Both the position numbers and the translations under genes were made by a program. A stretch of 64,000 nt of DNA, taken from the NCBI RefSeq assembly GCF_002043005.1, contig NZ_CP020330.1, positions 3,304,001 to 3,368,000 of the forward strand, given 5' to 3'. Of the stretch, positions 9,043 through 17,569 are shown piece after piece; the first letter of the stretch is position 1; each line of letters begins with the position of its first letter. This stretch comes from Martelella mediterranea DSM 17316. GTDB lineage: Bacteria; Pseudomonadota; Alphaproteobacteria; Rhizobiales; Rhizobiaceae. Below the pieces are notes generated by a model that saw only the letters and a program-made list of their open reading frames with translations, was not told the origin of the DNA and searched no databases.

Positions 9043-10029
9043 ATGGACATGATTTCCGATTTCGACCTGACCGGCAGCAACACGTTTGGCCTGAAATCTT
9101 CAGCACGCCGGGCCGTGATCGTCGATGATCCGGAAATGCTGCCGGCACTTGCCCACGAAAGCGCCGCCTCCGGCCTGCCGCTGCGCATTCTCGGCGGCGG
9201 CAGCAATGTGGTGCTCAATGAGCGGCTCGAGGCCATCGTCGCGCTGATGCGGATCGGCGGTCGGCAGGTCGTGCGCCGGACTGAGAGCGAAACCATCGTT
9301 ACCGCCGGGGCCGGCGAAAACTGGCACGATTTCGTGTCCTGGACCGTCGCGGAGGGCGTTCCGGGACTGGAAAACCTCGCCGGCATTCCCGGCACGGTCG
9401 GCGCCGCTCCGATCCAGAATATCGGCGCCTATGGCGCGCAACTCTCCGATTTCTTCCTGTCGCTCGAGGCCTTCGATCTGAAGGACGGCGTCGTCCGCAC
9501 CTTCGATGCTGCGGCCTGCCGCTTTGCCTATCGCCAGAGCCATTTCAAGGCCGAGCCCGGTCGCCATGTCATCCTGTCGGTCACGCTCGCCCTGCCAACC
9601 GTATGGCGGGCGAAACGCGATTACGCCGGTCTCGACCTGTTGCCCGAGCAGGCCTCGGCGCAAGAGGTACTCGATCATGTCGTCGCTCTCAGGGCCTCGA
9701 AGCTTCCCGACTGGCGGACGCTCGGCAATGCCGGCTCATTCTTCCACAATCCGGTGGTCAGCGCCGAAAAGGCCGCCGAAATCGCGGGCGCGCCGCGCTA
9801 TCCCCAGCCCGACGGCACGGTGAAACTCTCCGCCGGCTGGCTGATCGAGCAATGCGGCCTCAAGGGCTTCCGCCTCGGCCCCGCCGGCACCTACGCCCGC
9901 CACGCCCTCGTCCTCGTCAACCACGGCGGCGCCACAAGCACGGATATCGCCGCGCTCGCCAACCATACCCGCGACAAGGTGCGGGAGCGGTTCGGCGTGG
10001 AACTGGTGCAGGAACCGATCGCGTTTTGA
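9043..10029 (+). CDS. murB: UDP-N-acetylenolpyruvoylglucosamine reductase (type I MurB)
   Basis: Reduces UDP-GlcNAc-enolpyruvate to UDP-MurNAc using NADPH and FAD. It has LRILGGGSNVVLNE (FAD PP-loop), GIPGTVGAAPIQNIGAYG, CRFAYRQSHFK and LGNAGSFFHNPVV, with the catalytic Ser in NAGSFF. The C-terminal HALVLVNHGGATSTDI follows. These are features of the E. coli-type (type I) enzyme. The start at 9043 (MDMISDFDLTGSNT) fits the family; the reading frame is open much further upstream inside slt but that part is not MurB. Rhizobia normally keep a murB in the dcw division cluster, so this may be a second copy (inference). Confidence 0.92.
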   Translation: MDMISDFDLTGSNTFGLKSSARRAVIVDDPEMLPALAHESAASGLPLRILGGGSNVVLNERLEAIVALMRIGGRQVVRRTESETIVTAGAGENWHDFVSWTVAEGVPGLENLAGIPGTVGAAPIQNIGAYGAQLSDFFLSLEAFDLKDGVVRTFDAAACRFAYRQSHFKAEPGRHVILSVTLALPTVWRAKRDYAGLDLLPEQASAQEVLDHVVALRASKLPDWRTLGNAGSFFHNPVVSAEKAAEIAGAPRYPQPDGTVKLSAGWLIEQCGLKGFRLGPAGTYARHALVLVNHGGATSTDIAALANHTRDKVRERFGVELVQEPIAF

Positions 10030-10155
10030 AAGGTAGTGAATAGTTAGAGAAGTGGACCCTTTTTATAAAAGGATATTCTCCAAACCTAGTAACTTTGTCA
10101 CGATATGCTACCAATAAATGATCACCGAGGACCTGTGAATTTTTTTCCCAAAAAT

Positions 10156-10626
10156 TCAATGTGAAGGGTAATAAGTGAATATAAAGTCGACCATAGAAAC
10201 TACCAAGAAAGTTATAAAAATAGAAAAAATCAAGGCGAGTAAATTAATAGATAAAATTATTGGATCACGATATTTATAAATCGACTTCACGCTTGAAATA
10301 ATATCAACCCTATAATCCCTTAACATTAACCTTGATATTATCAAATTTATTAAGTTCTGATTCATATAAAAAATTGATAACCAGAAAATTATAGCAACAA
10401 TAGATAAAAAGAATATAGAAAAATATTTAACTAATTTCAGTTCGTATACCGGAATGTAGTCAATTGAATATTTAATAATAAAAATTAAAGCAGAAAATCT
10501 AATTATAAAACCGACAAAATCGGATATTTTTTTGGTGAAGTTAAAATTCTTGTCGAAATCATCAGATGCCATGTCCTCCAATAGCGTTAGAGCATTCAGA
10601 AGTCGTTTCCCAATCTGGATTCTCAT
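10156..10626 (-). CDS. AT-rich predicted membrane protein, unknown function
   Basis: A 156-residue protein with about four hydrophobic segments (around residues 36-56, 70-92, 120-137 and 138-152), for example FSIFFLSIVAIIFWLSIFYM and LLALIFSIFITFLVVSMV. Its base composition is strikingly AT-rich compared with the GC-rich genes on both sides, and it uses many ATA, TTA and AAA codons. Both signs suggest horizontal transfer. It lies on the 3' side of tRNA-Pro, a common insertion point. No family recognised. Confidence 0.6.
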   Translation of the reverse strand: MRIQIGKRLLNALTLLEDMASDDFDKNFNFTKKISDFVGFIIRFSALIFIIKYSIDYIPVYELKLVKYFSIFFLSIVAIIFWLSIFYMNQNLINLIISRLMLRDYRVDIISSVKSIYKYRDPIILSINLLALIFSIFITFLVVSMVDFIFTYYPSH

Positions 10627-10964
10627 TCGAAATCTCCCTTCAAGAGCGCAAACGCATGTATAGATAGAGCCCGCTAGGAAAACCCAGCAGGCCGATTATA
10701 TCCAAAAAGTATCGCTCGATCATTGAAGATTTGCGCTACGCAACAGCGACGCGACCCTGCCATTTCGAGACAATCGTGGCAAGCCGCGCAATAGCAGTGC
10801 GCCGGGCAAGGCCTAGCGGTTCGCGAAGTTTCTATTTGCTTTCGAGGAAAGGCCGAAGATTCTTTGAAGACATTCCAACTTCCATTTTGTTACGTGTTTT
10901 GTAACAGAAAGTTGGCCGAAACCCCAATGAAATCAGTATCTCTAGCGATTTCAGGGCGTTTTAA
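10627..10964. other. Gene-free region beside tRNA-Pro
   Basis: A 338-bp region between the AT-rich membrane-protein gene and the 3' end of tRNA-Pro. No coding region, clear repeat or integrase remnant was seen. GC rises gradually towards the tRNA, so this is probably the edge of a small acquired segment. Confidence 0.3.
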
Positions 10965-11041
<77 letters not shown>

Positions 11042-11103
11042 CCGATGCGGGTCGGATACACGGTTCGCGGGCCGATCGCAATACTTAAAGCGGCAGGCGG
11101 GCG

Positions 11104-11574
11104 TTATTGCTTGAGCGCGGGACCGGTGACGGTGTCGCCGGGCTTCAACCCGTAGGCCTGCGCCTGGCCGCCCGCCAACTCGAGCACGTATTTCACCGGC
11201 TCGCGCGAGGCGATCACGCGCTTGGAGCCGGGCTCGGCCTGTTCGTAGTAGCCGGCCACCGAGCCGTCCGTGCGAATGAACACCATGTCGAGCGGGATCA
11301 GCGTGTTCGCCATCCACATCGAGGCGGTGCGCGGCTGGCCGAGGTCGAAGATCATCCCGTGATCGGGAGCAAGCTCGGTGCGGTACATCAGACCGCGCTG
11401 GCGCTGCTGTTCGGTCTCGGCGAGCTCGACGACGATCTCGTGGTCGCCGGTTGCGGTATGCAGCGTCAACCGCGAGGTTTCAAAGGTGATCTCGGTCTGG
11501 GCCACGGCAAGCCCGCCAAACAGCAGCAGAAAGGCAGCCGCCAGCATTTTCCAGTTGCCGAATGTGCGTTTCAT
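11104..11574 (-). CDS. DUF192 family exported protein
   Basis: A 156-residue secreted protein. From the start at 11574, MKRTFGNWKMLAAAFLLLFG is a signal peptide cleaved near AVAQ. The DUF192 core follows: VELAETEQQRQRGLMYRTEL, MIFDLGQPRTASMWMANTLI, PLDMVFIRTDGSVAG and KYVLELAGGQAQAYGLKPGD. The family is small and periplasmic and its biochemical role is unknown. The longer frame upstream to 11640 is not used because the signal peptide begins at Met 11574. Confidence 0.88.
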   Translation of the reverse strand: MKRTFGNWKMLAAAFLLLFGGLAVAQTEITFETSRLTLHTATGDHEIVVELAETEQQRQRGLMYRTELAPDHGMIFDLGQPRTASMWMANTLIPLDMVFIRTDGSVAGYYEQAEPGSKRVIASREPVKYVLELAGGQAQAYGLKPGDTVTGPALKQ

Positions 11575-11741
11575 GGGGGTCCTCGCCTCGAAGCCTGGCG
11601 GTCTCGCCGCCGTGGTCGACCTTAAGCGGGGTCGGTGCAAAACTCAACGTGAATGCACCGCCCTCAGGGCCAAGCCGGCAGGCCGGTGGCTGTGGAGGTA
11701 TCGAAACGTCCGCCCGGACGCCGCCAAGTGCGCGCGGCGCC

Positions 11742-12320
11742 TCAGTTGGTGCGGTGCATCGGGTTCGGAATGTCGGGATGAACCTCGGCGGCCATCAGGC
11801 CCTTGGGGCCGTCGCCGAATCGCACCAGCACGCTCTGGCCCTGGACCAGTTCAGTCAGACCGTAGCGGCGCAGCGTCTCCATGTGGATGAAAATGTCCTC
11901 GGTGCCCTCGCCGCGCGTCAGAAAGCCGAAGCCCTTTTCGCGGTTGAACCATTTGACGATCACCCGCTCCAGACCGCTCGTCGCCTCGACATGGACATGG
12001 GTCTTCACCGGCGGCATCTGCGAGGGATGGACGGCGGTGGACTGGTCCATGGACAGGATGCGGAACGCCTGATAGCCGCGCTCGCGCTTCTGCACCAGCG
12101 CCACGACGCGCGTGCCTTCCAGTATGGTCTGGTAGCCGTCCTTGCGCAGGCAGGTGACGTGGAGGAGAATATCGTCCATGCCGTTGTCCGGCACGACGAA
12201 ACCAAACCCCTTGCCGACGTCGAACCACTTCACGAAGCCGGTAACCTCGAGCAGTTCCCCGGCTTCAAGGCCCGCATCCTCTGCGGCAGAATATCTTCCC
12301 GCTTGAGACCTCTCGGCCAT
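11742..12320 (-). CDS. Tandem cold-shock-domain protein
   Basis: A 192-residue protein with two cold-shock (S1-like) nucleic-acid-binding domains. The first is TGFVKWFDVGKGFGFVVPDN, with ILLHVTCL; the second is RVIVKWFNREKGFGFLTRGE, with IFIHMETL. Both keep the RNP1-like KGFGF and RNP2-like (L/I)FIH blocks. It probably binds single-stranded RNA or DNA as a chaperone. Double-CSD proteins are common in alphaproteobacteria. Start 12320 has GGAG upstream; a longer open frame to 12440 is rejected. Confidence 0.9.
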   Translation of the reverse strand: MAERSQAGRYSAAEDAGLEAGELLEVTGFVKWFDVGKGFGFVVPDNGMDDILLHVTCLRKDGYQTILEGTRVVALVQKRERGYQAFRILSMDQSTAVHPSQMPPVKTHVHVEATSGLERVIVKWFNREKGFGFLTRGEGTEDIFIHMETLRRYGLTELVQGQSVLVRFGDGPKGLMAAEVHPDIPNPMHRTN

Positions 12321-12481
12321 GTTGCCCCCGCTCCTTGAAAAACCCAGGCCGCGAATTAACTGATTCTTCACAGAAGAATAACATTCATCCATCTGATTCC
12401 TGCAATACCCAAACGCATGAAATCGGGAATTGCGGGTCAACGCCGCAGAAATTTTCAGTTTAGCCCACAGGAAAGTGACCT

Positions 12482-12922
12482 ATGCATTATCTCCACACCA
12501 TGGTCCGCATAACGGATATCGACGCCTCGCTGCGCTTCTACTGCGAGTTGATGGGGCTGAAGGAAGTCCGCCGGATCGAGAACGAAAAGGGCCGGTTCAC
12601 CCTGATTTTCCTCGCCGCACCCGCCGATCTCGAAAAGGGCGACAACGACCACGTGCCGAAGCTGGAGCTGACCTATAACTGGGATCCGGAGGAATATTCC
12701 GGCGGCCGCAATTTCGGCCACCTCGCCTACCGGGTCGAGAATATCTATGATTTCTGCCAGAAGATGGCGGATGCCGGCGTCACCATCAACCGCCCGCCGC
12801 GCGACGGCCATATGGCGTTCGTGCGTTCGCCCGACGGCATTTCGGTTGAAATCCTGCAGGATGGCGAGGCGCTTCCCCCGCAGGAGCCGTGGGCTTCGAT
12901 GCAGAACACCGGAAGCTGGTAA
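12482..12922 (+). CDS. gloA: Lactoylglutathione lyase (glyoxalase I)
   Basis: Converts the hemithioacetal of methylglyoxal and glutathione to S-lactoylglutathione. A 146-residue VOC-fold protein: MHYLHTMVRITDIDASLRFY holds the metal-ligand His of the first half, KLELTYNWDPEEYSGGRNFG and GHLAYRVENIYDFC hold the Glu and His ligands, and SPDGISVEILQD the last Glu. Full length. A strong rho-independent terminator follows at 12983. Confidence 0.93.
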   Translation: MHYLHTMVRITDIDASLRFYCELMGLKEVRRIENEKGRFTLIFLAAPADLEKGDNDHVPKLELTYNWDPEEYSGGRNFGHLAYRVENIYDFCQKMADAGVTINRPPRDGHMAFVRSPDGISVEILQDGEALPPQEPWASMQNTGSW

Positions 12923-12982
12923 GTCCGCTTTTCCGTCGACCGTGCACGCACGGATTTTAGGCGGAAAAAACAAATACTTATT

Positions 12983-13021
12983 GAGGCGCTGCAACCGGCG
13001 CCTCTCTTGTGTCTTTTTTTT
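12983..13021 (+). terminator. Rho-independent terminator after gloA
   Basis: The stem GAGGCGC / GCGCCTC around a TGCAACCG loop is followed a few bases later by a run of eight T. It lies 60 bp downstream of the gloA stop and upstream of tRNA-Glu. Confidence 0.8.
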
Positions 13022-13089
13022 GAAGAATTCGCTGATTTGCGCTTGCGGCAATTCATCTGCCTGATTATAAGGGCGCCCAGCGAACGCAT

Positions 13090-13164
13090 GCGCCCTTCGT
13101 CTATCGGTTAGGACGCCAGATTTTCATTCTGGAAAGAGGGGTTCGATTCCCCTAGGGCGTGCCA
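13090..13164 (+). tRNA. tRNA-Glu (TTC), copy 1
   Basis: Acceptor GCGCCCT pairs with AGGGCGT, with a G-U at the first pair. Anticodon stem CCAGA-TTTTCAT-TCTGG carries anticodon TTC (Glu). T-arm GGGGTTCGATTCCCC and an encoded GCCA 3' end are present. Identical to copy 2 at 13280. Confidence 0.95.
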
Positions 13165-13279
13165 TCCTTTGCGAGAGGTCATTGACCTTTTGCGGGATGA
13201 ATTCGGAGATAAATCTCCGAGAATGATGTTTGCTGCGGCGGCGGTTCCGGCTTTGCGGTGACCGCCGTTTTTAAAATGT

Positions 13280-13354
13280 GCGCCCTTCGTCTATCGGTTA
13301 GGACGCCAGATTTTCATTCTGGAAAGAGGGGTTCGATTCCCCTAGGGCGTGCCA
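13280..13354 (+). tRNA. tRNA-Glu (TTC), copy 2
   Basis: A 75-nt tRNA identical in sequence to copy 1, starting 190 bp after it. The spacer between the two copies holds no other tRNA and no gene. A tandem duplication; recJ converges on it from the right. Confidence 0.95.
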
Positions 13355-13402
13355 TTTCAAACCTCTCGTTCAGCCGACGCGCCGAACCTTACCTCCCCGA
13401 CA

Positions 13403-15217
13403 TTATGACGGATTGGCCGCATCAATGATTCGCAGCTGAACGCGGCGCTGGCCCTGCCAATGGTCGCCGGAAAGCGTTCCCGCGACATGCAGGCTGCGCC
13501 CGCGGCTGCCAAGCAGAAGCTCGCCCAGAGGCTTGTCGGCGGCGCGGAAGGCGATGCCATCCAGCGCCGTCCCCTCCGCGCTTTCAAGCCGCACCTTCAC
13601 ATGGCCGCCTGCGCCGATCACGCGCGCGTCGCGCACCCGATGCTGCGGCAGCGCGAAGATCGGCTGCGGATGGCCGGAGCCGTAGGGACCCGCCGCCTCC
13701 AGCCGGTCGATCAGGTCAAGCGTGGCGCCAGAAGCGCTGAGCGCGCCGTCGATCTTCAGCACCGCGTCGGCGGCGAGCGCCTCGACGGCATCGCGGGCGT
13801 GGTCCTCAAAGAAGGCCCGAAGCGCCGAGAGCTTCTCGCGCGTCACCGTCAGGCCGGCGGCCATCGCATGGCCTCCGCCCTTGACCAGCAGCCCCTGCTC
13901 CACAGCCATGCGCACCATCCGACCGAGATCGAAACCCGAGATCGACCGGCCGGAACCGGTGCCCCGGCCGTTGGCATCGACGGCGATGGCGAAGGCGGGC
14001 CGCCCGAACCTGTCCTTCAGGCGCGAGGCCAGCAGGCCGACAATGCCGGGATGCCAGCCCTGGCGGGCGGTCACGATCACGCCCGCGCCGCTGCCATCGC
14101 CAAATTCGGCAATCGCGTCTGTCTCCGCCTCCTGCAGCATCGCCGTCTCGATTGCCTGGCGCTCGCGGTTGAGCTGGTCGAGGCGTTCGGCGAGCGCCTC
14201 TGCCTCTTCCGTATCATCGACCGTCAGAAGCCTGCTGCCGAGCGCCGCATCGCCGATCCGCCCGCCGGCATTGATGCGCGGGCCGATAAGAAAGCCGAGG
14301 TGATAGGGCGTCACCGGCCCCGCAAGGCCGGCGCGCTTGAACAGCGCCGCGAGACCGGGATTGGAAAGCGAGCGCGCCACGATCAGCCCCTTGACCACAT
14401 AGGCGCGGTTGAGCCCCCTGAGCGGCACCACGTCGCACACCGTCGCCAGCGCCACCAGATCGAGCCAGGACAGGAGATCGATCCGCCCGGCCCGCATGTC
14501 GCCGGCCTGGCGCAGCGCGCGGTGCGCGGCGACCAGAACGAGGAATACCACGCCGGCGGCGCAGAGATGTCCCTGCCCCGAAAGATCGTCCTCGCGGTTG
14601 GGGTTCACCAGGGCCGCGCATTCCGGCAGGTCGACGCCGACCTGATGATGGTCGATCACCACGACATCGACGCCGAGCGCCTTCGCCGCCGCAAGCGATT
14701 CGTGGCTGGTGGAGCCGCAATCCACGGTCACGATCAGTTTCGCGCCGTCCCTGATCAGGCTTTCGATCGCCTGCGGGTTGGGCCCGTAGCCCTCGAAGAT
14801 GCGGTCGGGGATATAGATCTCGACCTCGAGGCCAAGCATGGTGAGGAAGCGGTACATCAGCGCCGACGAACAGGCCCCGTCGACGTCGTAGTCGCCGAAG
14901 ATCGCGACCTTTTCGCCGCGTTTGACGGCTTCGATCAGGCGCGCGACCGCTGCCTCGCAATCGGTCAGGCTGAAAGGGTCCGGCATCAGCGAGCGCAGGG
15001 TCGGATCCAGAAAGGCGGGCGCCTCGTCCACCGGCACATCGCGGCCGGCCAAAACCCGGGCAATCAGCTCGGACAGGCCGTGGTTCTGCGCCATGGCCAG
15101 CGCCCGATTTTCACCTGCCGGGCCCAGACGCGGCACCCAGCGCAGATCGCGCGCGGAACGCTCCACGCCCAGAAATGCCCGGGGGTTCGCCTTGCGCTGG
15201 GCGGCAGTATCAGTCAT
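13403..15217 (-). CDS. recJ: Single-stranded-DNA-specific exonuclease RecJ
   Basis: A 5'-3' exonuclease acting in recombination and mismatch repair. The 604 residues contain the DHH phosphoesterase motifs: VAIFGDYDVDGACSSALMYR, LIVTVDCGSTSHESL, VDVVVIDHHQVG and LCAAGVVF. The DHHA1 domain holds INAGGRIGDAALGSRLL and GSGRSISGFDLG, with KGGGHAMAAGLT, and an OB-fold lies at the C-terminus. Start 15217 (MTDTAAQRKANPRAFLG) fits the family; the frame extends to 15253. It lies next to hom, as in rhizobia. Confidence 0.96.
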   Translation of the reverse strand: MTDTAAQRKANPRAFLGVERSARDLRWVPRLGPAGENRALAMAQNHGLSELIARVLAGRDVPVDEAPAFLDPTLRSLMPDPFSLTDCEAAVARLIEAVKRGEKVAIFGDYDVDGACSSALMYRFLTMLGLEVEIYIPDRIFEGYGPNPQAIESLIRDGAKLIVTVDCGSTSHESLAAAKALGVDVVVIDHHQVGVDLPECAALVNPNREDDLSGQGHLCAAGVVFLVLVAAHRALRQAGDMRAGRIDLLSWLDLVALATVCDVVPLRGLNRAYVVKGLIVARSLSNPGLAALFKRAGLAGPVTPYHLGFLIGPRINAGGRIGDAALGSRLLTVDDTEEAEALAERLDQLNRERQAIETAMLQEAETDAIAEFGDGSGAGVIVTARQGWHPGIVGLLASRLKDRFGRPAFAIAVDANGRGTGSGRSISGFDLGRMVRMAVEQGLLVKGGGHAMAAGLTVTREKLSALRAFFEDHARDAVEALAADAVLKIDGALSASGATLDLIDRLEAAGPYGSGHPQPIFALPQHRVRDARVIGAGGHVKVRLESAEGTALDGIAFRAADKPLGELLLGSRGRSLHVAGTLSGDHWQGQRRVQLRIIDAANPS

Positions 15218-15336
15218 CAGGCCTCGGCTCCGCTTTGACATTCTGCCCTTCATAGCGCCTGATGCGCCCCGATGTCATCGGCTGATCGAGACGACGCATG
15301 GCAGCCGAAGCGCGAATCCGGAGCATGAACCGCGTT

Positions 15337-16650
15337 TCAGGGCTTTTCGATGCGAATGACCTGCGGCTTGCCGACGATATAGCCATCGCTCTCCATCGCC
15401 TTGACGGCGTTTCGGATCGAAAGCTCCGTGGTGGCGTGGGTGACCATGATGATGGTCTTGGTCGGCGCGTCGCGTTCGCCATTGGCCGAATGCTGCACGA
15501 TCGATTCGAGCGAGATCTGGTTGTCGGCCATCCGCCGGGCAATCGCCGCGATCACGCCGATCCTGTCGGCCACGCGCATGCGGATGAAATAGCCGCCCTC
15601 ATGGCTGCGCATGCGCGCCCGCTTGTAGGGCTCCAGCGATTTCGCCGGCCGGCCGAGCGCCGGCACGGTCTGCGCGCCGGGGCGCGACTTGGCGATGTCG
15701 GCGATATCACCGAGCACGGCGGAGGCGGTGGCATCGCCGCCCGCACCCGGGCCGACCATCAGCAGATCGCCGAGAATATCGGATTCGATCGCCACCGCAT
15801 TGGTGACCCCATCGACCTGGGCGATCACGGTGTCATGCGGCACCATGGTGGGGTGCACGCGCTGCTCGATGCCGCCGCCGGTGCGCTGGGCAACGCCCAG
15901 GAGCTTGATGCGATAGCCGAGTTCGGCCGCCGCGCGGATATCGTCCTGGGTAATGTTGGAAATGCCCTCGAGATAAATATCGTCGCAGGAGATCTCGCAG
16001 CCAAAGGCAAGCGAGGTCAGGATCGCAAGCTTGTGGGCGGTGTCGTTGCCATTGATGTCGAAGGACGGATCGGCCTCGGCATAGCCGAGCCGCTGGGCCT
16101 CCTTGAGGCAATCCTCGAAGGACAGCCCCTCCTTTTCCATCCGCGTCAGGATGTAATTGCAGGTGCCGTTCATGATGCCGTAGACGCGGGTCATGGTGTT
16201 GCCGGTGAGCGATTCGCGCACGGCCTTGATCACCGGAATGCCGCCGGCGACGGCCGCTTCGAAATTCAGCAGCACGCCCTTTTCTTCGGCGAGTGCCGCC
16301 AGCGCCACGCCGTCTTCGGCGAGCAGCGCCTTGTTGGCGGTCACGACATGGATGCCCCGCTCCAGCGCCGCGTTCACCGCATCCTTCGCGGCCCCGCTCG
16401 CGCCGCCGATGAGCTCGACCAGCACGTCGATGTCGCCCTCGCGCGCCATCGCCGCCGGATCGTCGTACCATGTGGCCGAGGTGACATCGATGCCGCGATC
16501 CTTGGTGCGGTCGCGCGCCGATACTGCCGTCACCGTAATGGCGCGGCCGCAGGCCGTGGCGAGGTTTTCATGTCGCTCGCTGATGATGCGCACAAGCGAG
16601 GCGCCGACGGTTCCAAGACCGGCGACGCCGATTTTCAGGGCATCTGCCAT
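15337..16650 (-). CDS. hom: Homoserine dehydrogenase
   Basis: Reduces aspartate semialdehyde to homoserine for threonine and methionine synthesis. The 437 residues have the NAD(P) motif GVAGLGTVGASLV at the N-terminus, VVTANKALLAEDG, GIMNGTCNYILTRM, the catalytic GYAEADPSFDINGNDTAHK block and a C-terminal ACT regulatory domain (FIRMRVADRIGVIAAIARRM). In Sinorhizobium, as I recall, glpX sits between hom and recJ; here only 119 bp separate them. The first 37 bp of this gene's 5' region are duplicated at 18795-18831. Confidence 0.97.
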   Translation of the reverse strand: MADALKIGVAGLGTVGASLVRIISERHENLATACGRAITVTAVSARDRTKDRGIDVTSATWYDDPAAMAREGDIDVLVELIGGASGAAKDAVNAALERGIHVVTANKALLAEDGVALAALAEEKGVLLNFEAAVAGGIPVIKAVRESLTGNTMTRVYGIMNGTCNYILTRMEKEGLSFEDCLKEAQRLGYAEADPSFDINGNDTAHKLAILTSLAFGCEISCDDIYLEGISNITQDDIRAAAELGYRIKLLGVAQRTGGGIEQRVHPTMVPHDTVIAQVDGVTNAVAIESDILGDLLMVGPGAGGDATASAVLGDIADIAKSRPGAQTVPALGRPAKSLEPYKRARMRSHEGGYFIRMRVADRIGVIAAIARRMADNQISLESIVQHSANGERDAPTKTIIMVTHATTELSIRNAVKAMESDGYIVGKPQVIRIEKP

Positions 16651-16701
16651 GGGGTATTCCTACTGACCCGAATTTCACGTTCGGACGCAAGCGTCCGCGC
16701 T

Positions 16702-17064
16702 TCATTTAGATCGTTTCGCCAGCAAATGGAACATTCTGAGGCGGGAAATTTGGAAGGGCCAGCACAGGGACGATCTTGCCCGAGTGGGCGCACGCTCCTG
16801 CTCCACCGTTGCGGCAGACGAACACGTTTGCTGAGCGCGCGAGTTATTAACGGTCTCGACCAGATCGCCAACGGTTTTGCTCGAGAGCAGATATTCATCC
16901 ATGATCATCACGTCAAATTCCTCCTCAAGGGCCATCCCCAGTTCGAGAATATCGAGTGAATTGATGCCGAGACCGTTCAAAGTAGCGTCTGTGTTCACCT
17001 CGTCTTCGGCAGATCCAATAACGGCTACGATTGTCTTCATCACACGACTGAAGGTGTCACTCAT
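16702..17064 (-). CDS. Acyl carrier protein, copy 1 (altered C-terminus)
   Basis: Carries acyl groups on 4'-phosphopantetheine. The first ~78 residues are a normal ACP: MSDTFSRVMKTIVAVIGSAE, then LGINSLDILELGMALEEEFD with the modified serine in INSLD (Asn where most ACPs have Asp), then SSKTVGDLVETV. It is paralogous to copy 2 at 18907. The last ~40 residues (from about TVEQERAPTRARSS) have no counterpart there: a 22-bp length difference shifts the frame and loses the stop, so translation runs on towards hom. Likely a recent duplicate with a degraded tail. Confidence 0.85.
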   Translation of the reverse strand: MSDTFSRVMKTIVAVIGSAEDEVNTDATLNGLGINSLDILELGMALEEEFDVMIMDEYLLSSKTVGDLVETVNNSRAQQTCSSAATVEQERAPTRARSSLCWPFQISRLRMFHLLAKRSK

Positions 17065-17569
17065 TCGCCGATCCTCGTTATCTTTTCTGGAACCATGTTG
17101 CGAAGAACCGAGTGTCGACCCGCTATGGGCTCAGCGTCATAACCCAATTGGGGTATGCGCAGCGACACAGAACCAAGAATGGACAAGTCGGACTTATTGA
17201 TTGCAACTACATGTCGGTATACACCTAGAGATGTAGACGAACAACTCAGCCAGCTCCAACGTCTGAAAAGCAGTGAAAATGGTATCAGGTTTGCATGAAA
17301 AGAAAGTACCCGAAATTTTCCTCAAGAAGCTGCATGGAAAAAAGATATTTCAATATCTTAAACTGACGTCCTTTTGTAAGAATGCTCCATATAAATTTCA
17401 AACAGATCGTCAACATCTCTGTTTTAATTTGGCCTTCATTAAATACAGAGGTGCCGGAGGCCACATAGAACAAATTTTAGCCTGCCTACCTTTACTTGCA
17501 GGGGCTTTGACACCGATCTTCCGACGCCTTTCTACCTGAACATATAAGTATTAATTGGAGAACACTGAT
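17065..17569. promoter_or_regulatory. Divergent region between ACP copy 1 and luxR-type gene
   Basis: A 505-bp AT-rich intergenic region between divergent genes. It contains the inverted hexamers CTACAT (17207-17212) and ATGTAG (17231-17236) separated by 18 bp, a possible but weak operator. An 88-codon open frame at 17273-17539 has no family features and is not called. TTGGAG at 17555 provides the Shine-Dalgarno for the regulator. Confidence 0.35.

Noticed and set aside
6770..9148. 792-codon open frame on the minus strand opposite slt and murB
   Set aside because: It lies antisense to two conserved genes and has no recognisable domain; GC-rich third positions keep it open.
13460..15238. 592-codon open frame opposite recJ
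   Set aside because: Shadow of the recJ reading frame; no motifs.
15298..16959. 553-codon open frame opposite hom
   Set aside because: Shadow frame opposite conserved hom and ACP.
17273..17539. 88-codon frame between ACP copy 1 and luxR
   Set aside because: No Shine-Dalgarno, no family features, and it lies in an AT-rich promoter region.
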